This document shows, piece by piece, positions 1 through 7,522 of a stretch of DNA of 40,324 nucleotides. The first letter of the stretch is position 1, and every line of letters begins with the position of its first letter. Source of the stretch: Alphaproteobacteria bacterium (lineage in GTDB: Bacteria > Pseudomonadota > Alphaproteobacteria > CADEGL01); contig JAPLOM010000030.1 in NCBI GenBank assembly GCA_026400755.1, positions 78,279 to 118,602 on the forward strand, written 5' to 3'. The notes under the pieces are model-generated. The model ran no database searches, was not told the origin of the DNA, and worked only from the letters and a program-made list of their open reading frames with translations. The position numbers and the translations under genes were made by a program.

Positions 1-1596
1 GCCCCGCATCGCCTCGATCTGGCGGGGATAGGCGCTCGGGTCGACTTGGACGTCGATGAGGGCCGGGCCTTCGCCCGCGAATGCCTCGTCCAGCGCGCGG
101 TCCAGTTCGGCTGCGTCCGCCCCGCGAAAAGCCCGACAGCCGAAGCCGCGCGCGATGGTGACGAAATCGATCGCGCCATAGCGCACGCCACGCGTCGGCA
201 TCTGCCGCTTCTGCTGCTTGATGTCGATGAGCGAAAGGGCGCCGTCGTTGAAGACGACGACCACGATCTTGCTGCGCTGCTCCACGGCGGTGACCAATTC
301 CGAGATGCACATCAGCAGCCCGCCGTCGCCGGTGAAGCAGACCACCGGCCGGTGCGGCTCTGCCAGCGACGAGCCGACGGCCGAGGGCAGGGCATAGGCC
401 ATGGTCGAAAGGCCGTTGGAGATCAGGACGCCCGATGGCTCGTCGGCCTGCCAGAAGCCCATGGCCGAGAACATATGCGCGCCCGCGTCGACCGTGGCGC
501 GCGCGCCACGCGGTGCCTTGCGGGCGACCGCCTCGACCAGCGCGGAGGGCGACAGGCCGTTCGTGCTTTCCACCCGCAAGGCGTCACGCATGGTGGTCTT
601 CAGCGCCTTGATCTCGTCCGGCTTCCATTGCGAATCGCAAGCTTGCGCGCGCAGCGCGTCGAGCGCGGGCGCCAGCGGACCGATCAGGGAGACATCGGGT
701 GTTTTGTAGTGCGGCAGGCCGGCCACGCGGCCGATCTCGATGATCGGCGCTTTGTAGCGCCAGGGCTGTGGGATCAACTCGATGGGATCGAAACCGATCA
801 GGATGATCAGGTCGGCCTGCGACAGGGTCGGCGCCTCGAGCGCGCCGCCCGTGGTCAGGCCCACCGCGTGCGGGCCGCCCTCCGGCACGATGCCCTTGGC
901 CTTGTAGGTCGCCAGTACGGCGCCGTTCACCGTGTTCACGAATCGGCGCACGGCGTCGCTTTCTTCGCGCGCCTGTACGCCCACGATCACGGCCGGACGC
1001 TTCGCGCCCGCCAGCAACCGCTTCGCCGCCGCCAAGGCATCGGCATCGACCGGCGCCGTGCTCCGCGCCTGGCGTGCAACCACGCCCTTGACCGGAGCCG
1101 CCGCCTGCCGGCTCGACAGATCGAAATGGACGGGGCCTTGCGGATGTGCGACCGCGTGCTCCAGAAGCGCCACGATATCGGCCGCGCCGTCGCCGGCCTT
1201 GAGCCGCATCGAACCCTTCGCGATCGGGCCGAATAGGGCCACGTGATCAACGGCCTGGTGGCTGACATAGGCGTCGCGCTCGGCGTCGAAACAATCGGTC
1301 AGGATCACGACCGGCGCACGGTCGAGATGGGCGTAAGCCACGCCGTTCGCGGCCGCGGCCGCGCCAGGCCCGAGGCCGGTCAGGACGACACCGGGCACGC
1401 CCGTGATCTCGGCGGACGCGGCCGCCATGAAGGTGGCCGACGTTTCGGTTCGCGCCAGCACGAAGTCGAGGCCGCGTTGCGCGCCCGCTTCGATGATGTC
1501 GAGGCTCGAGCCGCCGCCCGGAATGCCGAACATGCGCTTCACGCCGAAGGCGGCCAGCGCCTCGACGATGGCGCCCGCGATGGTCGATGTGGTCAT
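1..1596 (-). CDS. TPP-dependent enzyme, acetolactate synthase-like (partial, C-terminus off window)
   Basis: A reading frame of 532 codons starts at ATG 1596 and is still open at base 1, so the very end is missing. The N-terminal PYR domain carries the catalytic glutamate (E51, in the RTETSATF stretch) that activates thiamine diphosphate. A central domain follows, and near residue 420 the PP domain has the GDG...ND cofactor motif (GDGGLLMCISEL, then VVVFND). This is the three-domain layout of acetolactate synthase, benzoylformate decarboxylase and sulfoacetaldehyde acetyltransferase relatives. The substrate cannot be read from the sequence. It is the third gene after RidA and a gamma-glutamyltransferase homologue, with 23 bases between its start and the preceding stop, so an operon is likely. 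It is not a complete ilvB set: no small regulatory subunit is visible. Confidence 0.85.
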   Translation of the reverse strand, partial: MTTSTIAGAIVEALAAFGVKRMFGIPGGGSSLDIIEAGAQRGLDFVLARTETSATFMAAASAEITGVPGVVLTGLGPGAAAAANGVAYAHLDRAPVVILTDCFDAERDAYVSHQAVDHVALFGPIAKGSMRLKAGDGAADIVALLEHAVAHPQGPVHFDLSSRQAAAPVKGVVARQARSTAPVDADALAAAKRLLAGAKRPAVIVGVQAREESDAVRRFVNTVNGAVLATYKAKGIVPEGGPHAVGLTTGGALEAPTLSQADLIILIGFDPIELIPQPWRYKAPIIEIGRVAGLPHYKTPDVSLIGPLAPALDALRAQACDSQWKPDEIKALKTTMRDALRVESTNGLSPSALVEAVARKAPRGARATVDAGAHMFSAMGFWQADEPSGVLISNGLSTMAYALPSAVGSSLAEPHRPVVCFTGDGGLLMCISELVTAVEQRSKIVVVVFNDGALSLIDIKQQKRQMPTRGVRYGAIDFVTIARGFGCRAFRGADAAELDRALDEAFAGEGPALIDVQVDPSAYPRQIEAMRG

Positions 1597-1619
1597 GACG
1601 TTATCCCGGTGATTGATCG

Positions 1620-3218
1620 TCAGTAGCCGAGGGCGCAGCCGTCCTTGCGCGGGTCGGAGCCGCCGACGAGCACGCCGTCGTCCTCCATCCAAACCGCCTG
1701 TCCGCCGCCATAGGGCTTGTCGACGCGCGCGACCTTGTGGCCGAGCTTGGCCAACCCCTGCGCCGTCGCTTCGGGCACGCCGTGCTCCAGGTTGGCCTGG
1801 CCGTCCCAATAGAAGGCGCGGGGCAGATCCAGCGCCTGCTGCACGTTCATGCCGTGGTCGACCATGTTGGTCAGGAAATGGGCCTGGCCCACGGGCTGGT
1901 ACTGGCCGCCCATGACGCCGAACGGCATGACCGTGTTTCCGTCCTTCTGCACCATCCCGGGGATGATCGTGTGCAGCGGACGCTTGCGCGGACCGATGCA
2001 GTTGCGGTGCTTCGGATCGACGACGAAGCCCGAGCCCCGGCTTTGCAGCAGGACGCCGCTTTCGGGCGCGGTCAGGCCGCAGCCGAAGCCGTCGAAGATC
2101 GAGTTGATGAAACTGATCGCGTTGCCCTCACCATCGACGACCGACAGATAGACCGTGTCGTTGTGGGTGGGGAAGGGCGAGCGCGGCAGCTCGGTCATCG
2201 CGCGGTCGCGCTTGATGTGCGCGCGCATTTCGTCGGCATATGCCTTGGAGAGCATCTGCTCGACCGGCACGTTGGCCTTGCGCTGGTCGGCGACCAGATC
2301 GTTGCGGTCGCGATAGGCGATGCGGCCGGCCTCCATCTGCAGATGGAAGCGCTCGGTGCTCAGCGGATCGAGCGATTTCAGGTCGAAGCCCGACAGGATG
2401 TTCAGGATCATCAGCACGATGATGCCCTGGCCGTTGGGCGGGCACTCGAACACCTCGTAGCCGCGATAGGCGGTCTTGATCGGTTCGACGTATTCCGGCT
2501 CGTAAGCCTCGAAATCCTCGACCGTGTGAAGCCCGCCGAACTGGTTCAGATGCTTCACCATGTCTTCCGCGATCTTGCCTGTGTAGAAGGCGTCGCGTCC
2601 GTGCGCGGCGATCGCGCGCAAGGTTGCGGCCAGCGCCGGCTGCCGGTGCGTGGCACCCGCGCGCGGCGACTGCCCGTTCGGCAGAAAGGTGCGCACGGAA
2701 CTGTCGTCGTGGCGCAACCGCTCGCCATCGGCCTTCCAGTCCGCGGCCACGCGCGGCTGAACGGTATAGCCGTCCGACGCCGCGCGGATGGCGGGCGCCA
2801 GGATCTCGGCCAGGCTTTTCTTGCCGTGGTCGGCGGCCAGGCGCGCCCAGGCGCCGACGCAGCCCGGCACGGTCGCGGCATGGGCGCTGCGGCTGTCGAT
2901 CGCGGTGATGCCCTGCTTCTGGAACCACTCGACCGTGGCCTTGGCGGGCGCATGGCCTGAGCCGTTGAGGGCGACGATCTTGCCGCCCTTGGGCGCATAG
3001 AGGACGAAGCAATCACCGCCGATGGCCGTCATGTGCGGTTCGACCACGCACTGCACCGCGCAGGCCGCGATGGCGGCATCTACTGCGTTGCCGCCCGAGC
3101 GCAGCATGTCGACCGCCGTCAGCGTCGCCAGCGGATGGGAGGTGGCGGCCATGCCGCGCGATCCGAGCGAGGGAACGCGGCCGGAGCCTTGGAAGTCTTT
3201 TTGCGTGAAATCCAGCAT
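1620..3218 (-). CDS. Gamma-glutamyltransferase family protein (cytoplasmic type)
   Basis: This belongs to the Ntn-hydrolase gamma-glutamyltransferase family, which cleaves gamma-glutamyl or related amide bonds after autocatalytic splitting of a precursor. The expected nucleophile is the threonine of HNDTVYLSVVD, which aligns with the TTHYSVVD site of E. coli Ggt, about two thirds through the protein. The N-terminal SHPLAT and GGNAVDAA motifs and the PPNGQG motif are also present. I chose ATG 3218 (532 residues). The frame could begin at TTG 3233, but that would overlap the upstream gene. No signal peptide is visible, unlike the periplasmic E. coli enzyme, so a cytoplasmic acylase or hydrolase role is possible. 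The start lies one base after the RidA stop, which indicates translational coupling. Confidence 0.9.
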   Translation of the reverse strand: MLDFTQKDFQGSGRVPSLGSRGMAATSHPLATLTAVDMLRSGGNAVDAAIAACAVQCVVEPHMTAIGGDCFVLYAPKGGKIVALNGSGHAPAKATVEWFQKQGITAIDSRSAHAATVPGCVGAWARLAADHGKKSLAEILAPAIRAASDGYTVQPRVAADWKADGERLRHDDSSVRTFLPNGQSPRAGATHRQPALAATLRAIAAHGRDAFYTGKIAEDMVKHLNQFGGLHTVEDFEAYEPEYVEPIKTAYRGYEVFECPPNGQGIIVLMILNILSGFDLKSLDPLSTERFHLQMEAGRIAYRDRNDLVADQRKANVPVEQMLSKAYADEMRAHIKRDRAMTELPRSPFPTHNDTVYLSVVDGEGNAISFINSIFDGFGCGLTAPESGVLLQSRGSGFVVDPKHRNCIGPRKRPLHTIIPGMVQKDGNTVMPFGVMGGQYQPVGQAHFLTNMVDHGMNVQQALDLPRAFYWDGQANLEHGVPEATAQGLAKLGHKVARVDKPYGGGQAVWMEDDGVLVGGSDPRKDGCALGY

Positions 3219-3219
3219 G

Positions 3220-3702
3220 TCATTTGATCTCAAAATCTGACCAGGTTTCGAAGCAATTGTTGCGCGCCAGCGTCATGACGCCGATCGTCGCCCGGCAGCC
3301 GATGCCGGCTTTCTCTCCGTATACCTCATAGAAAAGGTCGGAGACGCCGCTCGACACCTTATGCACGTCGTAGAAGGTCGGTGCGCTGACCACGAAGTGA
3401 AGCATGCGGATCACGCCCTTCACCCGGTCCAGGCTGCCCAGCGCCTGCTTGATGCCGGCCAGGCAATTGATGCCGGTGATACGCGCTGCCTGATAACCCT
3501 GTTCCGGGGTGACGGTGTCGCCCAGGCGGCCGGGATAGATGACTTCGCCGTTAATCTGCGGGATCTGGCCGGAAAGGGTCAGAACCTTGCCGACGATGTG
3601 ATACGGCTTCATGCGGCCGTAGCTCTGCCCGTCATATTTATTTTCCCGGCCGAAGTCCGGCAGTTGGATGCCGAGCTGCTCCAGCCGCTTTTCCGCCGAC
3701 AT
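3220..3702 (-). CDS. RidA/YjgF family protein
   Basis: This 160-residue protein is of the RidA (YjgF/YER057c) family, which hydrolyses reactive enamine or imine intermediates or uses the same fold in catabolic pathways. The C-terminal GCRATIGV stretch keeps the arginine (R137) that binds the substrate carboxylate in RidA. It is about 30 residues longer than E. coli RidA because of an N-terminal extension. The frame is open upstream to 3795, but ATG 3702 has a strong GGGAGGG ribosome site 4 bases before it and the upstream residues look like non-coding sequence. It is the first gene of the RidA, GGT-family, TPP-enzyme operon. Its place in an amino-acid-derivative operon suggests imine or enamine removal, but the substrate is unknown. 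Confidence 0.85.
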   Translation of the reverse strand: MSAEKRLEQLGIQLPDFGRENKYDGQSYGRMKPYHIVGKVLTLSGQIPQINGEVIYPGRLGDTVTPEQGYQAARITGINCLAGIKQALGSLDRVKGVIRMLHFVVSAPTFYDVHKVSSGVSDLFYEVYGEKAGIGCRATIGVMTLARNNCFETWSDFEIK

Positions 3703-4001
3703 GGCGCCCTCCCGATCAAGCCTTCCCGCGTCGCGGGGCGGAGTTTGCCGAGCGCGCCTGCCCCTGTCCAGGCAAGCGGGCAATCCGGCCGACAAATGCT
3801 TAGGCTTTGATCATTCCCAATCACACAACCTGAGATCGTTTTGACGAACACGGCCTCGCGCCGGCGTCAATGACGCTTGCGCGCGGCTGGCGCCGCCGGT
3901 TCATCCGGCCTCGCCCGGGTCATGCGCCCCCGGTGATATAGCGCTCAATGCTGTGGAGGAGGCGCGGCTTTTCAGCTGTGCCGCCAAATGAGGAGTAGTG
4001 A
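3703..4001. other. Divergent intergenic region between the RidA operon and the liv operon
   Basis: This is a 299-base gap without a convincing gene. It must hold promoters for both directions. Visible elements are the GGGAGGG ribosome site of the RidA gene (3706-3713), the AGGAG site of the first binding-protein gene (3991-3995) and an inverted pair TTGACG (3841-3846) / CGTCAA (3865-3870). I cannot assign a regulator or a confident -35/-10 pair. Confidence 0.5.
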
Positions 4002-5261
4002 ATGCAACGAGTAAAATTCGCCAATTGGCTGGCGGCCGCGTCCATCCTAGGCGCCGGCGCGTTGGCCGCGACACCCGCGCTCGCCGTCAAGGTTGGTCCG
4101 GTCTACGACCCGATCGGTGTCGTCAAGGTCAACAAAGGCCAGCCCATCACCATCGGCGGCTACTGGGTCCTGTCCGGTGCGGACACCGCGCTGGGTCTCG
4201 ATTCGAAGCGCGCGGCCGAGGTCTATTTCAATCAAATCGGCAACAAGATCGCCGGCCACCCGATCCGCTTCGTCGTTGAAGACGACGGCTGCAACGCGGA
4301 AGGCGGCCAGACGGCCTGCACCAAGCTGGCGGCCAACCAGAGCATCGTCGGCGTGCTCGGCCCGGCCTGCTCCAGCGCGGCGACGGCGGCCGCACCGATC
4401 CTGTGGAAGCAGGGCATGGTCAACATCGGCACGGCGTCTTCCGCGCCGCGTCTGACGGCAGCCGACCGCGGCCCGAACTTCGACGGCTTCGCACGCACGA
4501 TCTTCAGCGACGCCGAGCAGGCCAAGGGCGACACCAACTGGATGTACAACGTCAACAAGTGGAAGACGGCGGCGACCATCCATGACGGCAGCCCCTACGC
4601 CCAACAGCTGGTGGCCGAGTTCAAGATGAACTTCGAGAAGGCCGGCGGTAAAGTCGTCGCGGCGGAAGCCATCTCGCCGACCGACGTCGACATGCGCCCA
4701 GTGCTGACGCGCATCGCGACGTCCAAGCCGGAAGTTGTTTATTACCCGGTGTTCGTCGCGGCGGGTGGCCAGATCACTCGTCAGGCCAAGGAGACGGTGG
4801 GCCTGACCAAGAACCTGATCGGCGGCGGCTCGATGATGACCAAGGACATCATCACGGCCTCTGGCGACGCGGCGAAGGGCTTCCGCATCACCTTCCCGGA
4901 CGTTTCCAAGGAAGCCATGGGCAAGGATTATCCGAAGCTGGTGGCCGAATATAAAAAGCTGTTCGGTGAAGAGCCGATCCAGGGCTTCCACGCCCAGGCT
5001 TACGACGCGGCTCGTTTGCTCGTCACGGCGATCGATAAGGTCGCGGTCACGGACAAGGACGGCAACACCTATATCGGCCGTAAGGCGCTGCGCGATGCGG
5101 TGTTCAATGCACCCGAGTTCGATGGCATGAGCGGTCCGATCAAGTGCGATGCGAACGGCCAGTGCGGCAAGTTCAAGTTCGCCGTCTACGAGTTCGTAAA
5201 CGCCGACGCCTCGACGTTCGAGATCGGTAAGAATTCTAAGAAGATTTTCCTAATCCAGTAA
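4002..5261 (+). CDS. Branched-chain amino acid-type ABC transporter substrate-binding protein, copy 1
   Basis: This 419-residue periplasmic binding protein is of the LivJ/LivK type (Peripla_BP_6). Residues 1-28 form a signal peptide ending in ALA before VKVGPV. C97 (DDGCNAEGG) and C123 (GPACSSA) are placed like the disulfide pair of LivJ-type proteins; C106 is extra and unpaired. A second close pair sits near the C-terminus (KCDANGQC). ATG 4002 follows AGGAG with 6 bases spacing. The next gene is a near duplicate, and the permease and ATPase genes follow downstream, so it delivers ligand to LivHMGF. The ligand is unknown; neighbours point to amino acids or gamma-glutamyl or amide derivatives. 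An intrinsic terminator follows. Confidence 0.92.
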   Translation: MQRVKFANWLAAASILGAGALAATPALAVKVGPVYDPIGVVKVNKGQPITIGGYWVLSGADTALGLDSKRAAEVYFNQIGNKIAGHPIRFVVEDDGCNAEGGQTACTKLAANQSIVGVLGPACSSAATAAAPILWKQGMVNIGTASSAPRLTAADRGPNFDGFARTIFSDAEQAKGDTNWMYNVNKWKTAATIHDGSPYAQQLVAEFKMNFEKAGGKVVAAEAISPTDVDMRPVLTRIATSKPEVVYYPVFVAAGGQITRQAKETVGLTKNLIGGGSMMTKDIITASGDAAKGFRITFPDVSKEAMGKDYPKLVAEYKKLFGEEPIQGFHAQAYDAARLLVTAIDKVAVTDKDGNTYIGRKALRDAVFNAPEFDGMSGPIKCDANGQCGKFKFAVYEFVNADASTFEIGKNSKKIFLIQ

Positions 5262-5602
5262 CATGGGCTTGGATTGTTGCACTGCGAAGGGGGGCGCCGC
5301 GAGGCGCCCCCTTTTTCTCTAGGATTCAGGAATTTAGCTTTGCTTGCTGCAACGCAGCGCGCGGTCGTCGATGCTGATTTCATGGCGCAGGCCGTCCCGG
5401 GCGAACACGAATCCCCGGCGTTTTTGTATGCCGCTACTCTCGCCACGGCTGGCGAACTCATGGCATGTTTTTGTCGTGCATGGCCGCTGAACAATCCTTT
5501 GAAAAAGGATCGGGCTTGAGAAGCACAGGCGCCGGCCATGTGGTCGGTGTTACCGGGAGCGCGTGGCCCCTTAGCTGCGCAAATGAGTGAAGGAGTGGTT
5601 AA
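5262..5602. other. Spacer between the duplicated binding-protein genes
   Basis: This 341-base spacer holds the terminator of copy 1 (5290-5316), a 7-bp hairpin ATCCTTT/AAAGGAT (5494-5510) and the AGGAG ribosome site (5591-5595) of copy 2. The presence of a terminator means copy 2 probably has its own promoter here, but I see no convincing -35/-10 pair. No gene is supported. Confidence 0.5.
5290..5316 (+). terminator. Intrinsic terminator after binding-protein copy 1
   Basis: A 9-bp GC stem GGGGGCGCC / GGCGCCCCC with a GCGA loop is followed by five T residues. It lies 29 bases after the stop codon. Confidence 0.85.
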
Positions 5603-6862
5603 ATGCAGAGAACCAAGCTCGTGAACTGGCTAGCGGCTGCGTCCATTCTTGGCGCAGGAGCCCTAGCTTCAGCACCCGCATGGGCGGTCAAGGTCGGGCC
5701 GGTCGATGACCCGCTGGGCGTCGTCAAGATCAGCAAGGGCCAGCCGATTACGATCGGCGCGTATTGGGTCATTTCGGGCGCCGACACGGCCCTGGGTATC
5801 GATTCCAAGCGCGCGGCCGAGGTCTACTTCAAGCAGATCAACAACCAGATTGTCGGTCACCCGATCCGCTTCATCGTCGAAGACGACGGCTGCAACGCGG
5901 AAGGCGGCCAGACGGCCGGCACCAAGCTGGCGGCCAACCAGAACATCGTCGGTGTGCTCGGGCCCGCGTGCTCAAGCGCCGCGACGGCAGCCGCGCCGAT
6001 CCTGTGGAAGCAGGGCATGGTCAACATCTGTACAGCCTGCACCGCGCCGCGTCTGACGGCGGCCGACCGCAGCGCCGAGTTCGCCGGCTTCGCACGAACG
6101 ATCTACAGCGATGCCGAACAAGCCAAGGGCGATGCTAACTGGATGTTCAACGTCATGAAGTGGAAGACGGCGGCGACCATCCATGACGGCAGCCCCTATG
6201 CCCAGCAGCTCGTGGCGGAGTTCAAGATGAACTTCGAAAAAGTCGGCGGCAAGGTCGTCGCGGGGGAAGCCGTCTCTCCCACCGACGTCGACATGCGTCC
6301 GGTGCTGACGCGCGTCGCGGCGTCCAAGCCGGACGTCGTCTACTACCCCGTGTTCGTGGCGGCGGGCGGCCATATCACCCGCCAGGCTGGTGAAACCGCG
6401 GGTCTGACCAAGAACCTGATCGGCGGCGGTTCGATGATGACGAAAGACATCATCACGGCGTCCGGTGCGGCGGCCAAGGGCTTCCGCATCACCTTCCCGG
6501 ACGTTTCGAAGGAAGCCATGGGTAAAGACTATCCGAAGCTGATCGCCGAATATAAGTCGATGTTCGGCGAGGCGCCGATCCAGGGTTTCCACGCCCAGGC
6601 CTACGACGCGGCCAAGCTCCTGACCATGGCCATCGAAAAGGTCGCGGTGAAGGACAAGGACGGCAACACCTACATCGGCCGCAAGGCTCTTCGCGACGCG
6701 GTGTTCAATGCGCCCGAGTTCGAAGGCATGAGCGGTCCGATCAAGTGCGACGCGAACGGCCAGTGCGGCAAGTTCAAGTTCGCGGCCTACGAGTTCACCA
6801 ATGCGGACGCTGCCACGTTCGACATCGGCGTGAACCCGAAGAAAATCTATCCGACGAACTAA
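5603..6862 (+). CDS. Branched-chain amino acid-type ABC transporter substrate-binding protein, copy 2
   Basis: This is the 419-residue paralogue of the gene at 4002, about 85 percent identical by eye. It has a signal peptide ending ...APAWA before VKVGPV. C97 and C123 are conserved, C106 of copy 1 is glycine here, and two new cysteines appear as C143 and C146 (NICTAC). Most substitutions between the copies fall in the first 190 residues and near the C-terminus, which may alter ligand range. The ATG follows AGGAG at 7 bases spacing. It has its own terminator (6885-6910), so it is probably transcribed as a separate unit that serves the downstream LivHMGF. Confidence 0.92.
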   Translation: MQRTKLVNWLAAASILGAGALASAPAWAVKVGPVDDPLGVVKISKGQPITIGAYWVISGADTALGIDSKRAAEVYFKQINNQIVGHPIRFIVEDDGCNAEGGQTAGTKLAANQNIVGVLGPACSSAATAAAPILWKQGMVNICTACTAPRLTAADRSAEFAGFARTIYSDAEQAKGDANWMFNVMKWKTAATIHDGSPYAQQLVAEFKMNFEKVGGKVVAGEAVSPTDVDMRPVLTRVAASKPDVVYYPVFVAAGGHITRQAGETAGLTKNLIGGGSMMTKDIITASGAAAKGFRITFPDVSKEAMGKDYPKLIAEYKSMFGEAPIQGFHAQAYDAAKLLTMAIEKVAVKDKDGNTYIGRKALRDAVFNAPEFEGMSGPIKCDANGQCGKFKFAAYEFTNADAATFDIGVNPKKIYPTN

Positions 6863-6884
6863 CCAACACGTAAAATTCGTTACG

Positions 6885-6910
6885 AAAGGGGCGCCGAAAG
6901 GCGCCCCTTT
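6885..6910 (+). terminator. Intrinsic terminator after binding-protein copy 2
   Basis: A perfect 11-bp stem AAAGGGGCGCC / GGCGCCCCTTT encloses a stable GAAA tetraloop. The T-tract is only three bases because the relic coding sequence begins right behind it. Confidence 0.75.
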
Positions 6911-6911
6911 G

Positions 6912-6953
6912 GATATCGGCAAGAATCCGAAAAAGGTCTATCCGGGGAACTAG
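6912..6953 (+). pseudogene. 3-prime relic of a further binding-protein gene
   Basis: Read in frame, these bases encode DIGKNPKKVYPGN followed by a TAG stop. The three intact binding proteins end in EIGKNSKKIFLIQ, DIGVNPKKIYPTN and PGKNPKRIYPDKF, so this is clearly the tail of another member. No start, body or signal peptide is present upstream: the sequence joins directly to the terminator of copy 2. Codons differ from copy 2 at many silent sites, so it is an old fragment rather than a fresh duplication. It is followed by its own terminator. Confidence 0.85.
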
Positions 6954-6978
6954 CCTCGGGGAGGGTTCGAAATACTGG

Positions 6979-7010
6979 GAGGGGCGCCCATTGGGCGCCC
7001 CTCTTTTTTT
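6979..7010 (+). terminator. Strong intrinsic terminator behind the gene relic
   Basis: An 11-bp perfect stem GAGGGGCGCCC / GGGCGCCCCTC with an ATT loop is followed by seven T residues. It shares the GGGGCGCC core with the terminators at 5290 and 6885. Confidence 0.88.
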
Positions 7011-7305
7011 GCTCGCGCGATCATTGCGACCAGTGGCGGAAGCGGGTCGTTGCGTGCAGTGCCGAACATTTATATTGCATCTGCGGCATAACTCTTTCGC
7101 TTATACGAACAACAAGATTCGAAAGGACTTTCTGGATCGGCCCGTTGACAACCAAACCACCAAATGATTAGCCTTGCTGTAACAAAATGCTGGGACGGAA
7201 TTCCGATCACCAGAGCGGGGTACAGGGGCGGTAGTACGACGTTGCGTTTAAGGAGGCAGCCACCTCAGGGGGGAACGTCCGGATTAGGTTCTGGTCCGGT
7301 TTTCG

Positions 7306-7330
7306 GCGCCGTTTTGTCGGCGCTCTTTTT
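7306..7330 (+). terminator. Possible weak terminator
   Basis: A 6-bp stem GCGCCG / CGGCGC with a TTTTGT loop is followed by TCTTTTT. No gene ends just upstream, so it may be an attenuator in the leader of the next gene or another leftover of lost gene copies. Confidence 0.4.
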
Positions 7331-7468
7331 GCCATCGAAGATGAAGAGGCGGTTCCAGTGTCCGCTCGTGAGCGGTTTCGGAACGGCTTAACGCTTAGAT
7401 AGCAATTCGCCCGACGGGTGGACAAAGCCTCCAGCGCGTATCTCGCAGCAGGTTAGGTATGTAACCGA

Positions 7469-7506
7469 CATGCCCGTCCGGGCATGCCGGGTCGTCTAGT
7501 TCTAGA
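7469..7506. promoter_or_regulatory. Two adjacent palindromes in the leader of binding-protein gene 3
   Basis: CATGCCCG-TC-CGGGCATG (7469-7486) is a perfect 8-bp inverted repeat. TCTAG-TT-CTAGA (7495-7506) follows and ends just before the GGAGG ribosome site at 7508-7512. They could be operator sites or an RNA hairpin that controls ribosome access. Confidence 0.4.
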
Positions 7507-7522
7507 TGGAGGCTCGCAAATA

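Larger units (their letters stand above)
4002..6862 (+). repeat. Tandem duplication of a substrate-binding-protein gene
   Basis: The genes at 4002-5261 and 5603-6862 are the same length (419 codons) and align without gaps. Counting differences by eye gives about 85 percent identical residues. Long stretches of DNA are nearly identical, and each copy is followed by a hairpin with a GGGGCGCC core. The leader sequences also share a CAAATGAG segment before the ribosome site. This indicates a duplication of a whole gene plus terminator unit. Confidence 0.9.
6863..7522. other. Intergenic region with two or three terminators and a gene relic
   Basis: This 660-base stretch holds the copy 2 terminator, a 13-codon binding-protein relic, a second strong terminator and a weaker GC hairpin with a T-run (7306-7330). 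A TTGACA at 7145-7150 may be a -35 element, but no good -10 follows. An orphan AAGGAGG at 7250-7256 has no start codon behind it. Two palindromes precede the next gene. Short open frames here do not look like genes. Confidence 0.6.

Noticed and set aside
46-1236. Plus-strand open frame of 396 codons
   Set aside because: It is the antisense of the TPP enzyme, whose catalytic and cofactor motifs are clear on the minus strand.
3219-3233. TTG start at 3233 for the gamma-glutamyltransferase homologue
   Set aside because: It would overlap the RidA gene by 14 bases and adds five residues without homology; ATG 3218 is the better start.
7084-7400. Small open frames in the gap before binding protein 3 (for example 7164-7391)
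   Set aside because: They span the weak hairpin and T-run, have no ribosome site, and show no family signature.
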